DNA of 64,000 bases from Myxococcaceae bacterium (lineage in GTDB: Bacteria; Myxococcota; Myxococcia; Myxococcales; Myxococcaceae). The notes below the pieces were generated by a model. The model searched no databases. It saw nothing but the letters and a program-made list of their open reading frames with translations, and was not told the origin of the DNA. Position numbers and translations under genes: made by a program. The stretch spans positions 124,001-188,000 of the forward strand of contig JAEUJQ010000045.1 of NCBI GenBank assembly GCA_016793095.1, in the 5' to 3' direction. Positions 53,590-61,687 of this stretch are shown one piece after another (within the stretch, counting starts at the first letter, position 1; the number at the start of each line of letters is the position of its first letter).

Positions 53590-56118
53590 TCAGTCGTCGC
53601 GGTCGTAGACGCCGTCCCAGGTCTCGGGCGGAGGCGTCGCGACGCACACCTCGCACCGCGCCACGTACCGATCGATCAGCGGATCATCGCCCTCGGCCGC
53701 GAGCGCCTTGAAGCCCTCGAGGGCGTCGGAGAACCTCCGCTCGCGCCAGGCCTTCATCGCGGCTTCGTGCTGCTCGAGCCGAGCACCCAGGCGATCCCGC
53801 TCCGAGGCGCGTCCGATCAGCTCGTAGACCTCGAGCGGCTCGGCCAGGCGGCCCACGCGCAGGCGATCGACCGACCGGAAGAGGTACCGGTCGCCCGCCT
53901 CGTCCACGACCGGTCGCGCCACGAGCACCCGGGAGCCGTAGCGCTTGGCGATCGCCTCGAGCCGGAACGCCGTCGCCACCGGCTCACCCATGACGGTGTA
54001 GTTGACGTGGTGATGGGTGCCCATCTCGCCCACGACCGTCGGCCCCGTCTCGAGGCCAGCGCGGAGGACGAGCGAGCGCCCGCAGGTCTTCTCGAGCTCG
54101 GGCCGGCGCTTCTCGAAGCGCTCCTGCATGACGAGGGCTGCCTCGCAGGCGATCGCCACCTGATCCTCGAGCGCGACGGGCGCCCCCCAGAACGCCATCA
54201 GCCCATCGCCCAGGTACTTGTCGACGTGGCCACCGGACTCGATGACGGCGTCGGTCATCTCGTTCAGGTACGACTGCAGCACCGTGACGACCTCGGCCGG
54301 GTCCTTCTCCTGCGCCACCGCGGTGAAGCCCTCGATGTCAGAGAAGTAGACGGTGAGCGGCCGCCGCTCAGGGCGCATCAGCGCCAGATCGCGCTCGACC
54401 CGCGCGAAGACGTCGGCCTTGACTGCCCCGCCCAGCGCCCGGCCGATGAAGTCACGGAAGCCCTTCTCGAGCGTGCGCGCGTAGCCCTGGGCAGCGAGGA
54501 ACGTCAGGCCGCAGGCCAGCAGGGGGGCCGCCATCGCCACCCAGCGCTGCTCGGCGACGAAGAGCTGCCGCGCCGCCAGCGCGTGCAGCATCGACACTCC
54601 GGCGAGCGTCGCCACCCACGCGAGCCAGCCCGGGTTCCGGGTCAGGGTGGACCAGACGACCGCGAGCACGGCGCCCATGAGCGCGAAGGCCATCGTCAGC
54701 CAGAAGTCGCTCATCGGCCGCGCCCGCACGATGCCGGTCGAGTGCAGCAGCCCGACCACCGTCTGCGCGAGGACGGCGGCGTGCCCCACCTCGCCGATCG
54801 AGGTCGGCACGGACTCGCGTTCCTCCGAGAGGACGACGACGCGACCGACGAGATCGTTGTCGTAGTGCCGCACGCCGCGCGAGGCTGCGTCGTCTTCGGC
54901 GTTCTGCAGCAGCCGCCAGGCCGGCACCGCGCGCTTCACGGTGCCTCGCCCACCCCGGCCTGCCTCCTCGGCGTCCCAGCGCAGCGCGAGGAACCCGTCT
55001 CGATCCATCGGCACTTCGAAGCGCCCGCCGAGGCGCAGCTTCCCGTCGCGGTACTCGAGCGAGCGCGAGCCCACCAGCGCCATCACCGCCAGGAGCGGCG
55101 CCGAGGCCAGCAGCCTGGGCGCGCCGTCGAGCTCCCCGGCGACGAGGAGCGGCACCGCCCGCAGCCGCTCATCGGGATCGAGCACGAAGGACGCGGCCCC
55201 GGGCGGCGCGCCCCAGAGGAGCAGCGGAGCGACCGGCGCCTCGATCGTTCGCGCGCGCACCAGGTGCCGGGGATCGACGCCCGCGACCTCGACCTCCGAG
55301 AGCCGCTGCGCGATCCACACCTCGTCGATGGTGTGCTCGTCGTCGGAGGGCACGCGCTGGCGGACCTGCGGCGTCTTCACGTCGAGGCTCGCGGCGAGGT
55401 CCTTCGCCTTCGCTTCAGACGAAGCGCCAGCCCAGATGACGGGCCGCCCGTCGGAGATGAGCCAGGTGACTGGAGCCTTCCGCGCCATCGCCCCGCGCGC
55501 GACCCCGATCGCCTCCCGTGTCGTCTCGAACTCGCCCAGGCGCACCATCACCGGCGTCAGCGGCCGCTCCCCCGATCGCGTGCGTTCACCTGAGAACCCC
55601 CACGTCAGCACCACTTTGCCGTCGTGCGGCTCGAGCTGCGCAGCGAAGCGCTCGTCGTCCGAGCGGGCGCGCTCTCCCTTGCACGGCGAGCAGGTGCGCG
55701 GCGAGACGTCGCGGAACGACTGATCGACGATCACCTGCGCCGCGCCCTCGTCGAGGATCTGCGAGACGAGGCGCCCGGTGAGCTCCCTCGGCCAGGGTCG
55801 CATCGCCCACTCGACGTGCTCGGTCTCGCGCGCGTTGGCGAGCGTCTCTTCATCCACGCGGACGATCACCACCTCGTCGCTGCGCTCGGACGCCGCGCCC
55901 AGCTCCCGCGACCGCCAGTCGTACGTCATCCACTCCAGGCGCTCGAGCCAGAGCCTGAGCTGCACGTGCCAGCGGGTGTCACCGGTGAGGTCCTGCCGCT
56001 CGATGCGGAAGAAGGAGGCCGCCCCGAGGCCGAGCCCGAACACCAGCGCCCAGAAGAAGGCCACGCCGAACTTCTGGACGAAGCGGCGCCCGGCAGACTG
56101 AAGAGGGTTCGTCGACAC
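53590..56118 (-). CDS. CHASE2-domain class III adenylate cyclase
   Basis: 842 residues from a GTG at 56118. One N-terminal membrane helix (about 18-38) is followed by an extracytoplasmic CHASE2 domain (about 60-465, starting VEWAMRPWPRELTGRLVSQILDEGA). Two to three more helices follow near 470-545 (FWLTMAFALMGAVLAVVWSTL, WVAMAAPLLACGLTFLAA). The cytoplasmic cyclase catalytic domain has metal-binding Asp near 594 in VYFSDIEGFTAVAQ, then GGHVDKYLGDGLMAFWGAP near 628-646. The C-terminus has a helical stretch. It makes cAMP (or cGMP) in response to an external signal. It is divergent from the lipoprotein gene at 56144, with a shared -10-like region. Confidence 0.95.
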   Translation of the reverse strand: MSTNPLQSAGRRFVQKFGVAFFWALVFGLGLGAASFFRIERQDLTGDTRWHVQLRLWLERLEWMTYDWRSRELGAASERSDEVVIVRVDEETLANARETEHVEWAMRPWPRELTGRLVSQILDEGAAQVIVDQSFRDVSPRTCSPCKGERARSDDERFAAQLEPHDGKVVLTWGFSGERTRSGERPLTPVMVRLGEFETTREAIGVARGAMARKAPVTWLISDGRPVIWAGASSEAKAKDLAASLDVKTPQVRQRVPSDDEHTIDEVWIAQRLSEVEVAGVDPRHLVRARTIEAPVAPLLLWGAPPGAASFVLDPDERLRAVPLLVAGELDGAPRLLASAPLLAVMALVGSRSLEYRDGKLRLGGRFEVPMDRDGFLALRWDAEEAGRGGRGTVKRAVPAWRLLQNAEDDAASRGVRHYDNDLVGRVVVLSEERESVPTSIGEVGHAAVLAQTVVGLLHSTGIVRARPMSDFWLTMAFALMGAVLAVVWSTLTRNPGWLAWVATLAGVSMLHALAARQLFVAEQRWVAMAAPLLACGLTFLAAQGYARTLEKGFRDFIGRALGGAVKADVFARVERDLALMRPERRPLTVYFSDIEGFTAVAQEKDPAEVVTVLQSYLNEMTDAVIESGGHVDKYLGDGLMAFWGAPVALEDQVAIACEAALVMQERFEKRRPELEKTCGRSLVLRAGLETGPTVVGEMGTHHHVNYTVMGEPVATAFRLEAIAKRYGSRVLVARPVVDEAGDRYLFRSVDRLRVGRLAEPLEVYELIGRASERDRLGARLEQHEAAMKAWRERRFSDALEGFKALAAEGDDPLIDRYVARCEVCVATPPPETWDGVYDRDD

Positions 56119-56130
56119 GGCCGCGGGAGA

Positions 56131-56137
56131 CTATGCT
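56131..56137. promoter_or_regulatory. Shared divergent -10 region, cyclase / lipoprotein
   Basis: ACTATGCT: on the + strand TATGCT (56132-56137) ends 6 bp before the ATG at 56144. On the - strand CATAGT lies about 12 bp before the cyclase GTG. The two candidate -10 boxes overlap almost completely, so the genes could exclude each other. Confidence 0.35.
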
Positions 56138-56143
56138 GGCTGA

Positions 56144-57097
56144 ATGAAGATCGCTCCCAAGATGCTCCGTGGCCTCGCCGTCCTCGCCCTCGCAACGACG
56201 CTCGGCGTCGCCTGTGATCTCGGCAAGACCGCCAACCAGATCACCGCCCGCAGCGTCGTGGTGGCGACGGTGCTCACGACCCCGCCGGTGACCCTCAAGC
56301 CCGAGGCGATCGCCGGGCTCGACGCCAGCTTCCTGCAGATCGACGCCGGCTTCCTGGCGGACTCGGGCATCACCTTCGACGCTGGCGCCCTGCCGATCGA
56401 CTTCCGCGACGCCGGCCTGCCGATTCCGGCGCAGAACGTCGTCGTCGTCTTCTTCGGCCAGCGGCAGGGAGATGGGCTGACCGCGCCACCTGCGGGCGTG
56501 GCCGGCGCGACGGTCAGCCTTCAGCAGGCGGGTGGCGGCTCGTTCCAGCTCGCCGACCAGGGCGGCGGCAACTACCTGCTCGCGGGCGACGACGCCGGCT
56601 TCAAGTACACCTCCAACGCGACGTACCAGTTCAACGTCGTGTCGGCGGGCGAGACCTACGTCGCCGAGGTGGCGCAGGTGCCGCCTGAGGAGCGGATCCA
56701 GGCCTTCGAGTCCTCGCGCGGCTTCATCGATCAGCCCTCGGGCCAGCCGCTCACCTTCGTGCGGCCCGAGCCGGCGCCCGGCCAGCGCCTGAACCTCGGC
56801 TTCGTGAACGTCTTCCCGATCGATCCGAATGGGAAGCAGGTGCCGACGCCGACCTACACCAACGTGCCGAAGACGCCGCTCGACTTCTTGAAGCTCGTGG
56901 GCGACGCGGTCGGCGCGCAGACCGAGTACCGCGCCCAGTCCGTGACGATCCCCGGCACCGCGTTCCCGGATCGCGACAAGAACTACCTCATCGTCTTCCA
57001 GTCGGCGAAGACCGGCGGCCCGAAGTCCGACAACCTCTTCGCGGGCTCAGCGATCATCGCGGGCACCGCCGCGGTCGGGATCGTGAAGACGCGCTGA
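56144..57097 (+). CDS. Secreted lipoprotein of unknown function
   Basis: 317 residues. The signal peptide ends in a lipobox-like LGVACD; Asp after the Cys might retain it in the inner membrane. The mature part is beta-rich, with an early Asp-rich stretch (LQIDAGFLADSGITFDAG), a carboxypeptidase-regulatory-like portion (VAGATVSLQQAGGGSFQL, then GGGNYLLAGDD) and later VFPIDPNGKQVPTPTY. No named family. The start is placed 6 bp behind a TATGCT box. Its stop is 3 bp from the stop of the next, convergent gene. Confidence 0.72.
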   Translation: MKIAPKMLRGLAVLALATTLGVACDLGKTANQITARSVVVATVLTTPPVTLKPEAIAGLDASFLQIDAGFLADSGITFDAGALPIDFRDAGLPIPAQNVVVVFFGQRQGDGLTAPPAGVAGATVSLQQAGGGSFQLADQGGGNYLLAGDDAGFKYTSNATYQFNVVSAGETYVAEVAQVPPEERIQAFESSRGFIDQPSGQPLTFVRPEPAPGQRLNLGFVNVFPIDPNGKQVPTPTYTNVPKTPLDFLKLVGDAVGAQTEYRAQSVTIPGTAFPDRDKNYLIVFQSAKTGGPKSDNLFAGSAIIAGTAAVGIVKTR

Positions 57098-57100
57098 CGA

Positions 57101-57631
57101 CTACTCCGCCGGCGCGGCCTCTTCCTTCTTCTCGATCTTGTCGAACCAGCCCTTGTAGCCGAGCTTGATGGAGTCGTTGGTGAAGTCCTCGCCGCGCTTC
57201 TTGTCCACGAGGTACCACTTCCCGTCCTTCTTCCCGACGAGGTACGTCGACTTCTCGCCCTCGGCGATGCCCTTGTCCTCGACCTGGAAGTTGTCCTCGC
57301 TGGCCTCGATCACGAACGACGACTCGGTGGGCCCCGGACGGCCGCCGACCACCTTGAAGTCCTTCAGGTAGTAGTCGACTTTCTCGTGGTACCAGGGGGC
57401 CATGGGGTGATCCTCCTTCCCCATGCGCTTCTTGCGCTCGGCGATGGACTCGAGCGTCTTCGGGTGAAGCAGCTTCTTCGCGTCGGCCCACTTCTTCGCC
57501 TTCACGGCGGTCAGGTACTTCGTGGCGAGATCCTTCGCGGCCTTGAGCTCGGGGGCCTCGGCAGGAGCGGCCTCGTCGGCGAGGGCCACGGACGACAACG
57601 ACAGCGCTACCAGCATCGCGAACTTCTTCAT
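57101..57631 (-). CDS. Small secreted protein, NTF2-like fold suspected
   Basis: 176 residues. The signal peptide MKKFAMLVALSLSSVALA is clear. The rest has helix-then-sheet order: AKDLATKYLTAVKAKKWADAKKLLHPKTLES, then FKVVGGRPGPTESSFVIEAS and GEKSTYLVGKKDGKWYLVD. The AxxfxxAlxxgdyxxAxxll start with a later GxWyl strand is what DUF4878/NTF2-like lumazine-type proteins look like, but the match is by eye. It ends KKEEAAPAE. Probably periplasmic; function unknown. Confidence 0.75.
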   Translation of the reverse strand: MKKFAMLVALSLSSVALADEAAPAEAPELKAAKDLATKYLTAVKAKKWADAKKLLHPKTLESIAERKKRMGKEDHPMAPWYHEKVDYYLKDFKVVGGRPGPTESSFVIEASEDNFQVEDKGIAEGEKSTYLVGKKDGKWYLVDKKRGEDFTNDSIKLGYKGWFDKIEKKEEAAPAE

Positions 57632-57742
57632 GATCGTTCCCTCACTGAGGACTTCGAGGGCCTCCTAGCACGCGCCTGACGCACCGGTGGGCAGGGAATT
57701 CTCGGACCGTCGAACGAGGCTCCCAACGCACCCACCTTTGGG

Positions 57743-57748
57743 TAGTGT
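57743..57748 (+). promoter_or_regulatory. Possible -10 box at the start of the receiver-DUF4388-J-TPR gene
   Basis: TAGTGT lies directly before the GTG at 57749. If it is a real -10, transcription would begin near 57755, and translation would have to start later, for example at the TTG at 57758. This is the reason for doubt about the start of the gene. Confidence 0.3.
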
Positions 57749-60061
57749 GTGCCCACTTTGCCTCCAGCACCCGTCAACGTCCTGATCGTCGATGACGACC
57801 GCTCGACCCAGCGAGTCCTCGCCGACGCCCTCACGAAACGCGGCTTCGTCGTCACCGTCGAGCGGGACGGCGAGTGGGCCGTGAAGACCTTCGAGAAGAA
57901 GCCCTTCGACGTGGTGCTGCTCGACATCCTGTTGCCGGCGCTCAACGGCTACGAGGTGGCGAAGAAGATGCGGTCGGTGCCCCGCGGCAAGCGCACGCCC
58001 ATCATCATGATCTCGGGGGTGTACAAGAACGCCATTCACCAGCGCGAGGCGGTGAGCAAGCACGGCGCCTTCGCCTTCCTCGAGAAGCCGATCGACCTCG
58101 AGAAGCTGACCGGCGTCTTGCGGGACGCGCTGGGCGATCGGTACCCGGAGCCTGCGCCGCCGAAGCCGCCTCCGCCGCCGCTCGAAGAGGACGAGAAGAC
58201 GGGCGAGTTCTACGCCGACGATCTGCAGCGCGAGGAGGCCCTGCACGTCGAGGCGCAGGCGAAGCACGTGCAGCAGCCGAGCAAGCCGTCAGGCCCGGTG
58301 ATCAAGGGCGACTTCGCGCAGGCGCCGTTCGCGAAGGTGCTGGCCGAGCTCTACCGCTGGCGGGCGACGGGCGCGCTGCTCGCGGGCCGCGCCAGGGTGA
58401 AGAAGATCATCTACCTGCGGGACGGCGTGCCCGAGCTGGTGAAGTCGAACCTGCTGGTCGAGGCCCTCGGGCGGATCCTCGTGCGCGAGAAGATGATCAC
58501 CGAGGCCGAGTGCGAAGAGTCGCTCAAGCGCATGAAGGCGACGAGGCGCATGCAGGGCACGGTGCTGATCGAGATGGGGTGCATCAGCCCGCACAACCTC
58601 TCGTATGCGCTGACGCAGCAGATGCAGGAGAAGCTGTACGACGCCTTCCGATGGGACGACGGCCTGTACCAGTTCAAGCCAGGCGTGCAGCAGCCGCCCG
58701 AGCCGGTCACGCTGGGGATGACGACGGCGCAGCTGATCGTCGAGGGCGTGCGGCGGACGTACGACGACAAGCGGGTCGCGCGGGCGCTGGGTGAGGTGTC
58801 GCAGCTCTACGTGCACCCGAGCGACGATCCGCTCTACGCGCTGCAGGACGCCGGGCTGTCGGACGAGGAGAAGGAGATCGCCCTCGTGGCTGACGGCCAC
58901 AAGACGGTCGCGACGCTGCGGGCGCTCAACGTGCTGACGCCGCTGGAGACGGACAAGCTGATCTTCGCCCTGACGTGCGCGCAGATGCTGTCGCTCAAGC
59001 CGACGCCGGCCGCAGGCAAGCCGAAGGTGTCGATCGCGAAGATCGCGGCGGATCTCCACCCGCAGGAGCCGCCGCCGATGCCGAAGCCGAGCCCCGCCGC
59101 GGCGCCGCCCCCGCTGCCGCCCCCGCTCCCGCCGCCGCTGCCCCAGCGCGCGACGCCCGCCGCGCCCCCGAAGGAGCTGCTCGACCTGCCGTGGGACAGC
59201 GCCGAGCTCGCGAGGCCAGCGGTGCCGCAGGTCGCGGTGCCCCCGCCGCCTCCGCCGGACACCACGCCGCCAGGGAGAGGGAAGAAGGGCAGGAAGGACG
59301 ACGCGCCGCCGCCGCCGAAGTCGAGCTCGCTGTTGCCCGAGCTGTCCGAGGTGGTGAGCATGCCGCGCCTGTCGAACGAGGAGCGCGATCACCGCGAGCG
59401 CCTCGCCGCGCGGGTGGCTGCGATGCGCAAGCAGGACTACTTCGAGGTGCTGGGCATCAAGCGCAATGCCTCGCGGGAGGACATCAAGCGCTCGTACTTC
59501 GCCCTCGCGAAGGAGTTCCACCCCGACAAGCACGCGATGTCGAAGTCTGCCGAGATCCGCGAGCTGGCGCAGCAGATCTACGATCTGATCTCGAGCGCCC
59601 ACGACACCCTCACCGATCCGGCCGAGCGGGAGCGGTACGTGAAGGATCTCGAGCAGGGCGTGAAGCACGACATGGGCGAGGACGTGGGCAAGATCCTCGC
59701 GGCCGAGGGCAAGTTCCAGCGGGGCGAGGAGTTCATGCGCCAGCGACAGTTCGCCGAGGCGGTGGGGGCGTTCAAGGAGGCGGTGGCGCTCTACCCTGAG
59801 GAGGGCGAGTTCTTCGCGTGGCTCGGCTGGGCGCGCTTTCAGGCGGCGCCGGAGCAGGCTGAGGAGGCGCTCACCGAGATCGAGAAGGCGATCAACCTGA
59901 ACCCGAAGCTCGACAAGAGCTACCTGTTCCTCGGCTACATCCACAAGGCGACGGGCCGCCCGGACAAGGCCGAGAAGCAGTTCGAGAAGGCGATTCAGGC
60001 GAACCCGGACTGCACCGAGGCGCTCCGCGAGCTGCGCCTGCTCGGCAAGTCGAAGCGGTAG
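57749..60061 (+). CDS. Receiver-DUF4388-J-domain-TPR signalling protein
   Basis: 770 residues from GTG 57749 (TTG 57758 is the alternative). The receiver (about 10-130) has VLIVDDD, phospho-Asp 59 in VVLLDILLPALNG and the Lys in FLEKPID. A DUF4388 (PATAN-type) domain (about 190-310) starts IKGDFAQAPFAKVLAELYRWRATG. A long Pro-rich linker is followed by a J-domain (about 565-635) with an intact HPD in LAKEFHPDKHAMSK, and TPR repeats to the end (GEEFMRQRQFAEAVGAFKEAVALYP, AEKQFEKAIQANPD). It may couple phosphorelay input to DnaK-type chaperone action. A patatin gene starts 4 bp downstream. Confidence 0.92.
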   Translation: MPTLPPAPVNVLIVDDDRSTQRVLADALTKRGFVVTVERDGEWAVKTFEKKPFDVVLLDILLPALNGYEVAKKMRSVPRGKRTPIIMISGVYKNAIHQREAVSKHGAFAFLEKPIDLEKLTGVLRDALGDRYPEPAPPKPPPPPLEEDEKTGEFYADDLQREEALHVEAQAKHVQQPSKPSGPVIKGDFAQAPFAKVLAELYRWRATGALLAGRARVKKIIYLRDGVPELVKSNLLVEALGRILVREKMITEAECEESLKRMKATRRMQGTVLIEMGCISPHNLSYALTQQMQEKLYDAFRWDDGLYQFKPGVQQPPEPVTLGMTTAQLIVEGVRRTYDDKRVARALGEVSQLYVHPSDDPLYALQDAGLSDEEKEIALVADGHKTVATLRALNVLTPLETDKLIFALTCAQMLSLKPTPAAGKPKVSIAKIAADLHPQEPPPMPKPSPAAAPPPLPPPLPPPLPQRATPAAPPKELLDLPWDSAELARPAVPQVAVPPPPPPDTTPPGRGKKGRKDDAPPPPKSSSLLPELSEVVSMPRLSNEERDHRERLAARVAAMRKQDYFEVLGIKRNASREDIKRSYFALAKEFHPDKHAMSKSAEIRELAQQIYDLISSAHDTLTDPAERERYVKDLEQGVKHDMGEDVGKILAAEGKFQRGEEFMRQRQFAEAVGAFKEAVALYPEEGEFFAWLGWARFQAAPEQAEEALTEIEKAINLNPKLDKSYLFLGYIHKATGRPDKAEKQFEKAIQANPDCTEALRELRLLGKSKR

Positions 60062-60065
60062 CGCC

Positions 60066-61475
60066 ATGCGGCTGCGGGAGCGGTTCGAGATCATCCGCCC
60101 GCTCGAAGAGCTGGAGTCGGCGCTCGTGCGCGGCGCCCTCGAGAACCCCTCACTGGTGACGGCGCACGAGGAGGCGATTCTGCGCACGGCGCTGTCACTG
60201 GCGCGGCTCTACAAGGTGCACCAGGACGGGCGGGAGGTCGGCGTGGGCGCGTGCCTCAGCCCGTTCCGGGAGGATCTCGCGCGGCGGCTGACGCCGGTGC
60301 TCCTGCCGAAGAGCGGGCGCATCGAGCGGGCGCAGGTGTTGCCGCAGCTGCGGGAGCTCAAGGAGACGACGCTCGCGACGCGCGACTCGATGCTGCAGCG
60401 GTTCAAGGGGCGGTTGACGTTCGACGCGGTGGATCGCGAGCTGCGGCACAAGTCGCTCGTGCTGGTGCTCGGCGGCGGCGGCGGCAGTGGCTACGTCTAC
60501 CTCGGGGTGATGGCGCTGCTCGACGAGTACGGGCTGACGCCGAAGCTGCTGTCGGGCACGTCGATCGGCGCGATCCTCAGCCTGTTCCGCTCGCGCATGC
60601 GACGGTTCGAGCAGGACGAGGTGGTGAACATCGTGCGCACGCTGTCGTGGCGGCGCTTGTTCCGGGTCGTCTCGACGGAGAACAAGTACGGGCTGCCGGC
60701 CGCGCTCCGGCTGTTCCTGCGCTCGGGCATCGGGCGGTGGTTCGGGGTGGACACGCGTGGCGGCGAGGCGCTGACGCTGGCGCAGCTGCCGATCAAGACG
60801 TTGATCACTGTGTCGGGCATCAGGGCGGGCAAGCTGCCGCACCCACTCGAGTTCTACGAGAAGCTGATCGCCGCGTCGCCGAAGCAGCTGCTCAACCCGC
60901 TGGTGCTGCCGAAGTGGCTCGGGGCGCTGTGGGAGTTCGCGACGCACCCTGAGATCCTCACGCGGGTGACGCTGGGGCAGGACGAGGGCACCGACACCTT
61001 CGACTCGGTGGACGCGGCGGGGTTCTCGAGCGCCCTGCCTGGCATCATCCACTACGACGTGCTGCGCGACGACGCGCGGATGCACGCGATGCTGAAGGAG
61101 CTGTTCGCCCACAAGCGCATCTTCCGGTTGGTGGACGGCGGGCTGGTGGACAACGTGCCGTCGAAGGCGGCGTGGCGCGCGGTCCACAAGGGGGAGATCA
61201 GCACGCGCAACACCTTCATCCTCGCGCTCAACGGCTTCGCGACGAAGCTGGCGACGCCGTTGTGGATCCCCCTGCAGCGCATCGCCGAGCTGAACGTGGC
61301 GCGCTCGCGGCCGTGGGCGCACCTCACCCACGACTTCAAGCGCTCGCTCAACCCGCTGTCGGTGGTGCCGCGGGTGGACGAGCTGCTCGACGCGATCACC
61401 TGGGGGCGTGCGCAGGTGGCGCCGCACCTGCCGTTCATCACCCGCATGCTGGCGCCCCTGCCCCGCCTTGGCTGA
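60066..61475 (+). CDS. Patatin-like phospholipase
   Basis: 469 residues. After a helical N-terminal region of about 130 residues comes the patatin core: oxyanion loop LVLGGGGGSGYVYLGV, nucleophile Ser near 166 in LSGTSIGAIL, and catalytic Asp near 357 in RLVDGGLVDNVP. The catalytic dyad is complete, so lipid acyl hydrolase activity is expected. There is no signal peptide, so it acts in the cytoplasm or on the inner membrane. It is 4 bp downstream of the receiver-DUF4388-J-TPR gene, and a two-helix membrane protein overlaps its 3' end, which suggests an operon. Target lipid unknown. Confidence 0.94.
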   Translation: MRLRERFEIIRPLEELESALVRGALENPSLVTAHEEAILRTALSLARLYKVHQDGREVGVGACLSPFREDLARRLTPVLLPKSGRIERAQVLPQLRELKETTLATRDSMLQRFKGRLTFDAVDRELRHKSLVLVLGGGGGSGYVYLGVMALLDEYGLTPKLLSGTSIGAILSLFRSRMRRFEQDEVVNIVRTLSWRRLFRVVSTENKYGLPAALRLFLRSGIGRWFGVDTRGGEALTLAQLPIKTLITVSGIRAGKLPHPLEFYEKLIAASPKQLLNPLVLPKWLGALWEFATHPEILTRVTLGQDEGTDTFDSVDAAGFSSALPGIIHYDVLRDDARMHAMLKELFAHKRIFRLVDGGLVDNVPSKAAWRAVHKGEISTRNTFILALNGFATKLATPLWIPLQRIAELNVARSRPWAHLTHDFKRSLNPLSVVPRVDELLDAITWGRAQVAPHLPFITRMLAPLPRLG

Positions 61476-61677
61476 GCTGCCGCCGCTGGCGCTGGTGTCC
61501 GCCGGCACGAGCGCCGTGCTCGCGGTGCTCTCCGGCCTCGCGGCGTACGTGTCGTGGCGGGTGAAGCGGTCGCCGGGCGATGACAACCCCGTCGGGCCGC
61601 TGGCGGGGCTGGCCGCGGTGGCGCTGACGACGCTGGCGATCATCGCCGCGGTGGTGGCGCTGCTCCTGGCCCGCTGA
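61468..61677 (+). CDS. Two-helix membrane protein overlapping the patatin gene
   Basis: 69 residues if the TTG at 61468 is the start. It overlaps the patatin reading frame by 8 bp. Two membrane helices (LALVSAGTSAVLAVLSGLAAYVSW and LAGLAAVALTTLAIIAAVVALLLA) are joined by a short charged loop (RVKRSPGDDN). It could anchor or regulate the patatin. The TTG start and absence of a ribosome site make the start uncertain, but the two clean hydrophobic segments argue that it is expressed. Confidence 0.6.
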   Translation: MAELPPLALVSAGTSAVLAVLSGLAAYVSWRVKRSPGDDNPVGPLAGLAAVALTTLAIIAAVVALLLAR

Positions 61678-61687
61678 GCCGCTCAGC
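61673..61687. terminator. Perfect inverted repeat containing both convergent stop codons
   Basis: GCTGAG-CCG-CTCAGC, 6-bp arms and a 3-bp loop. The rightward TGA (61675-61677) and leftward TGA (read from 61685-61683) lie in the arms. Same arrangement as at 24314 and 40138. Confidence 0.4.

Noticed and set aside
53125-55593. An 822-codon + strand frame across the PhoD 3' end and the cyclase
   Set aside because: It crosses two real genes in a shadow frame and is His/Arg/Gly-rich without motifs.
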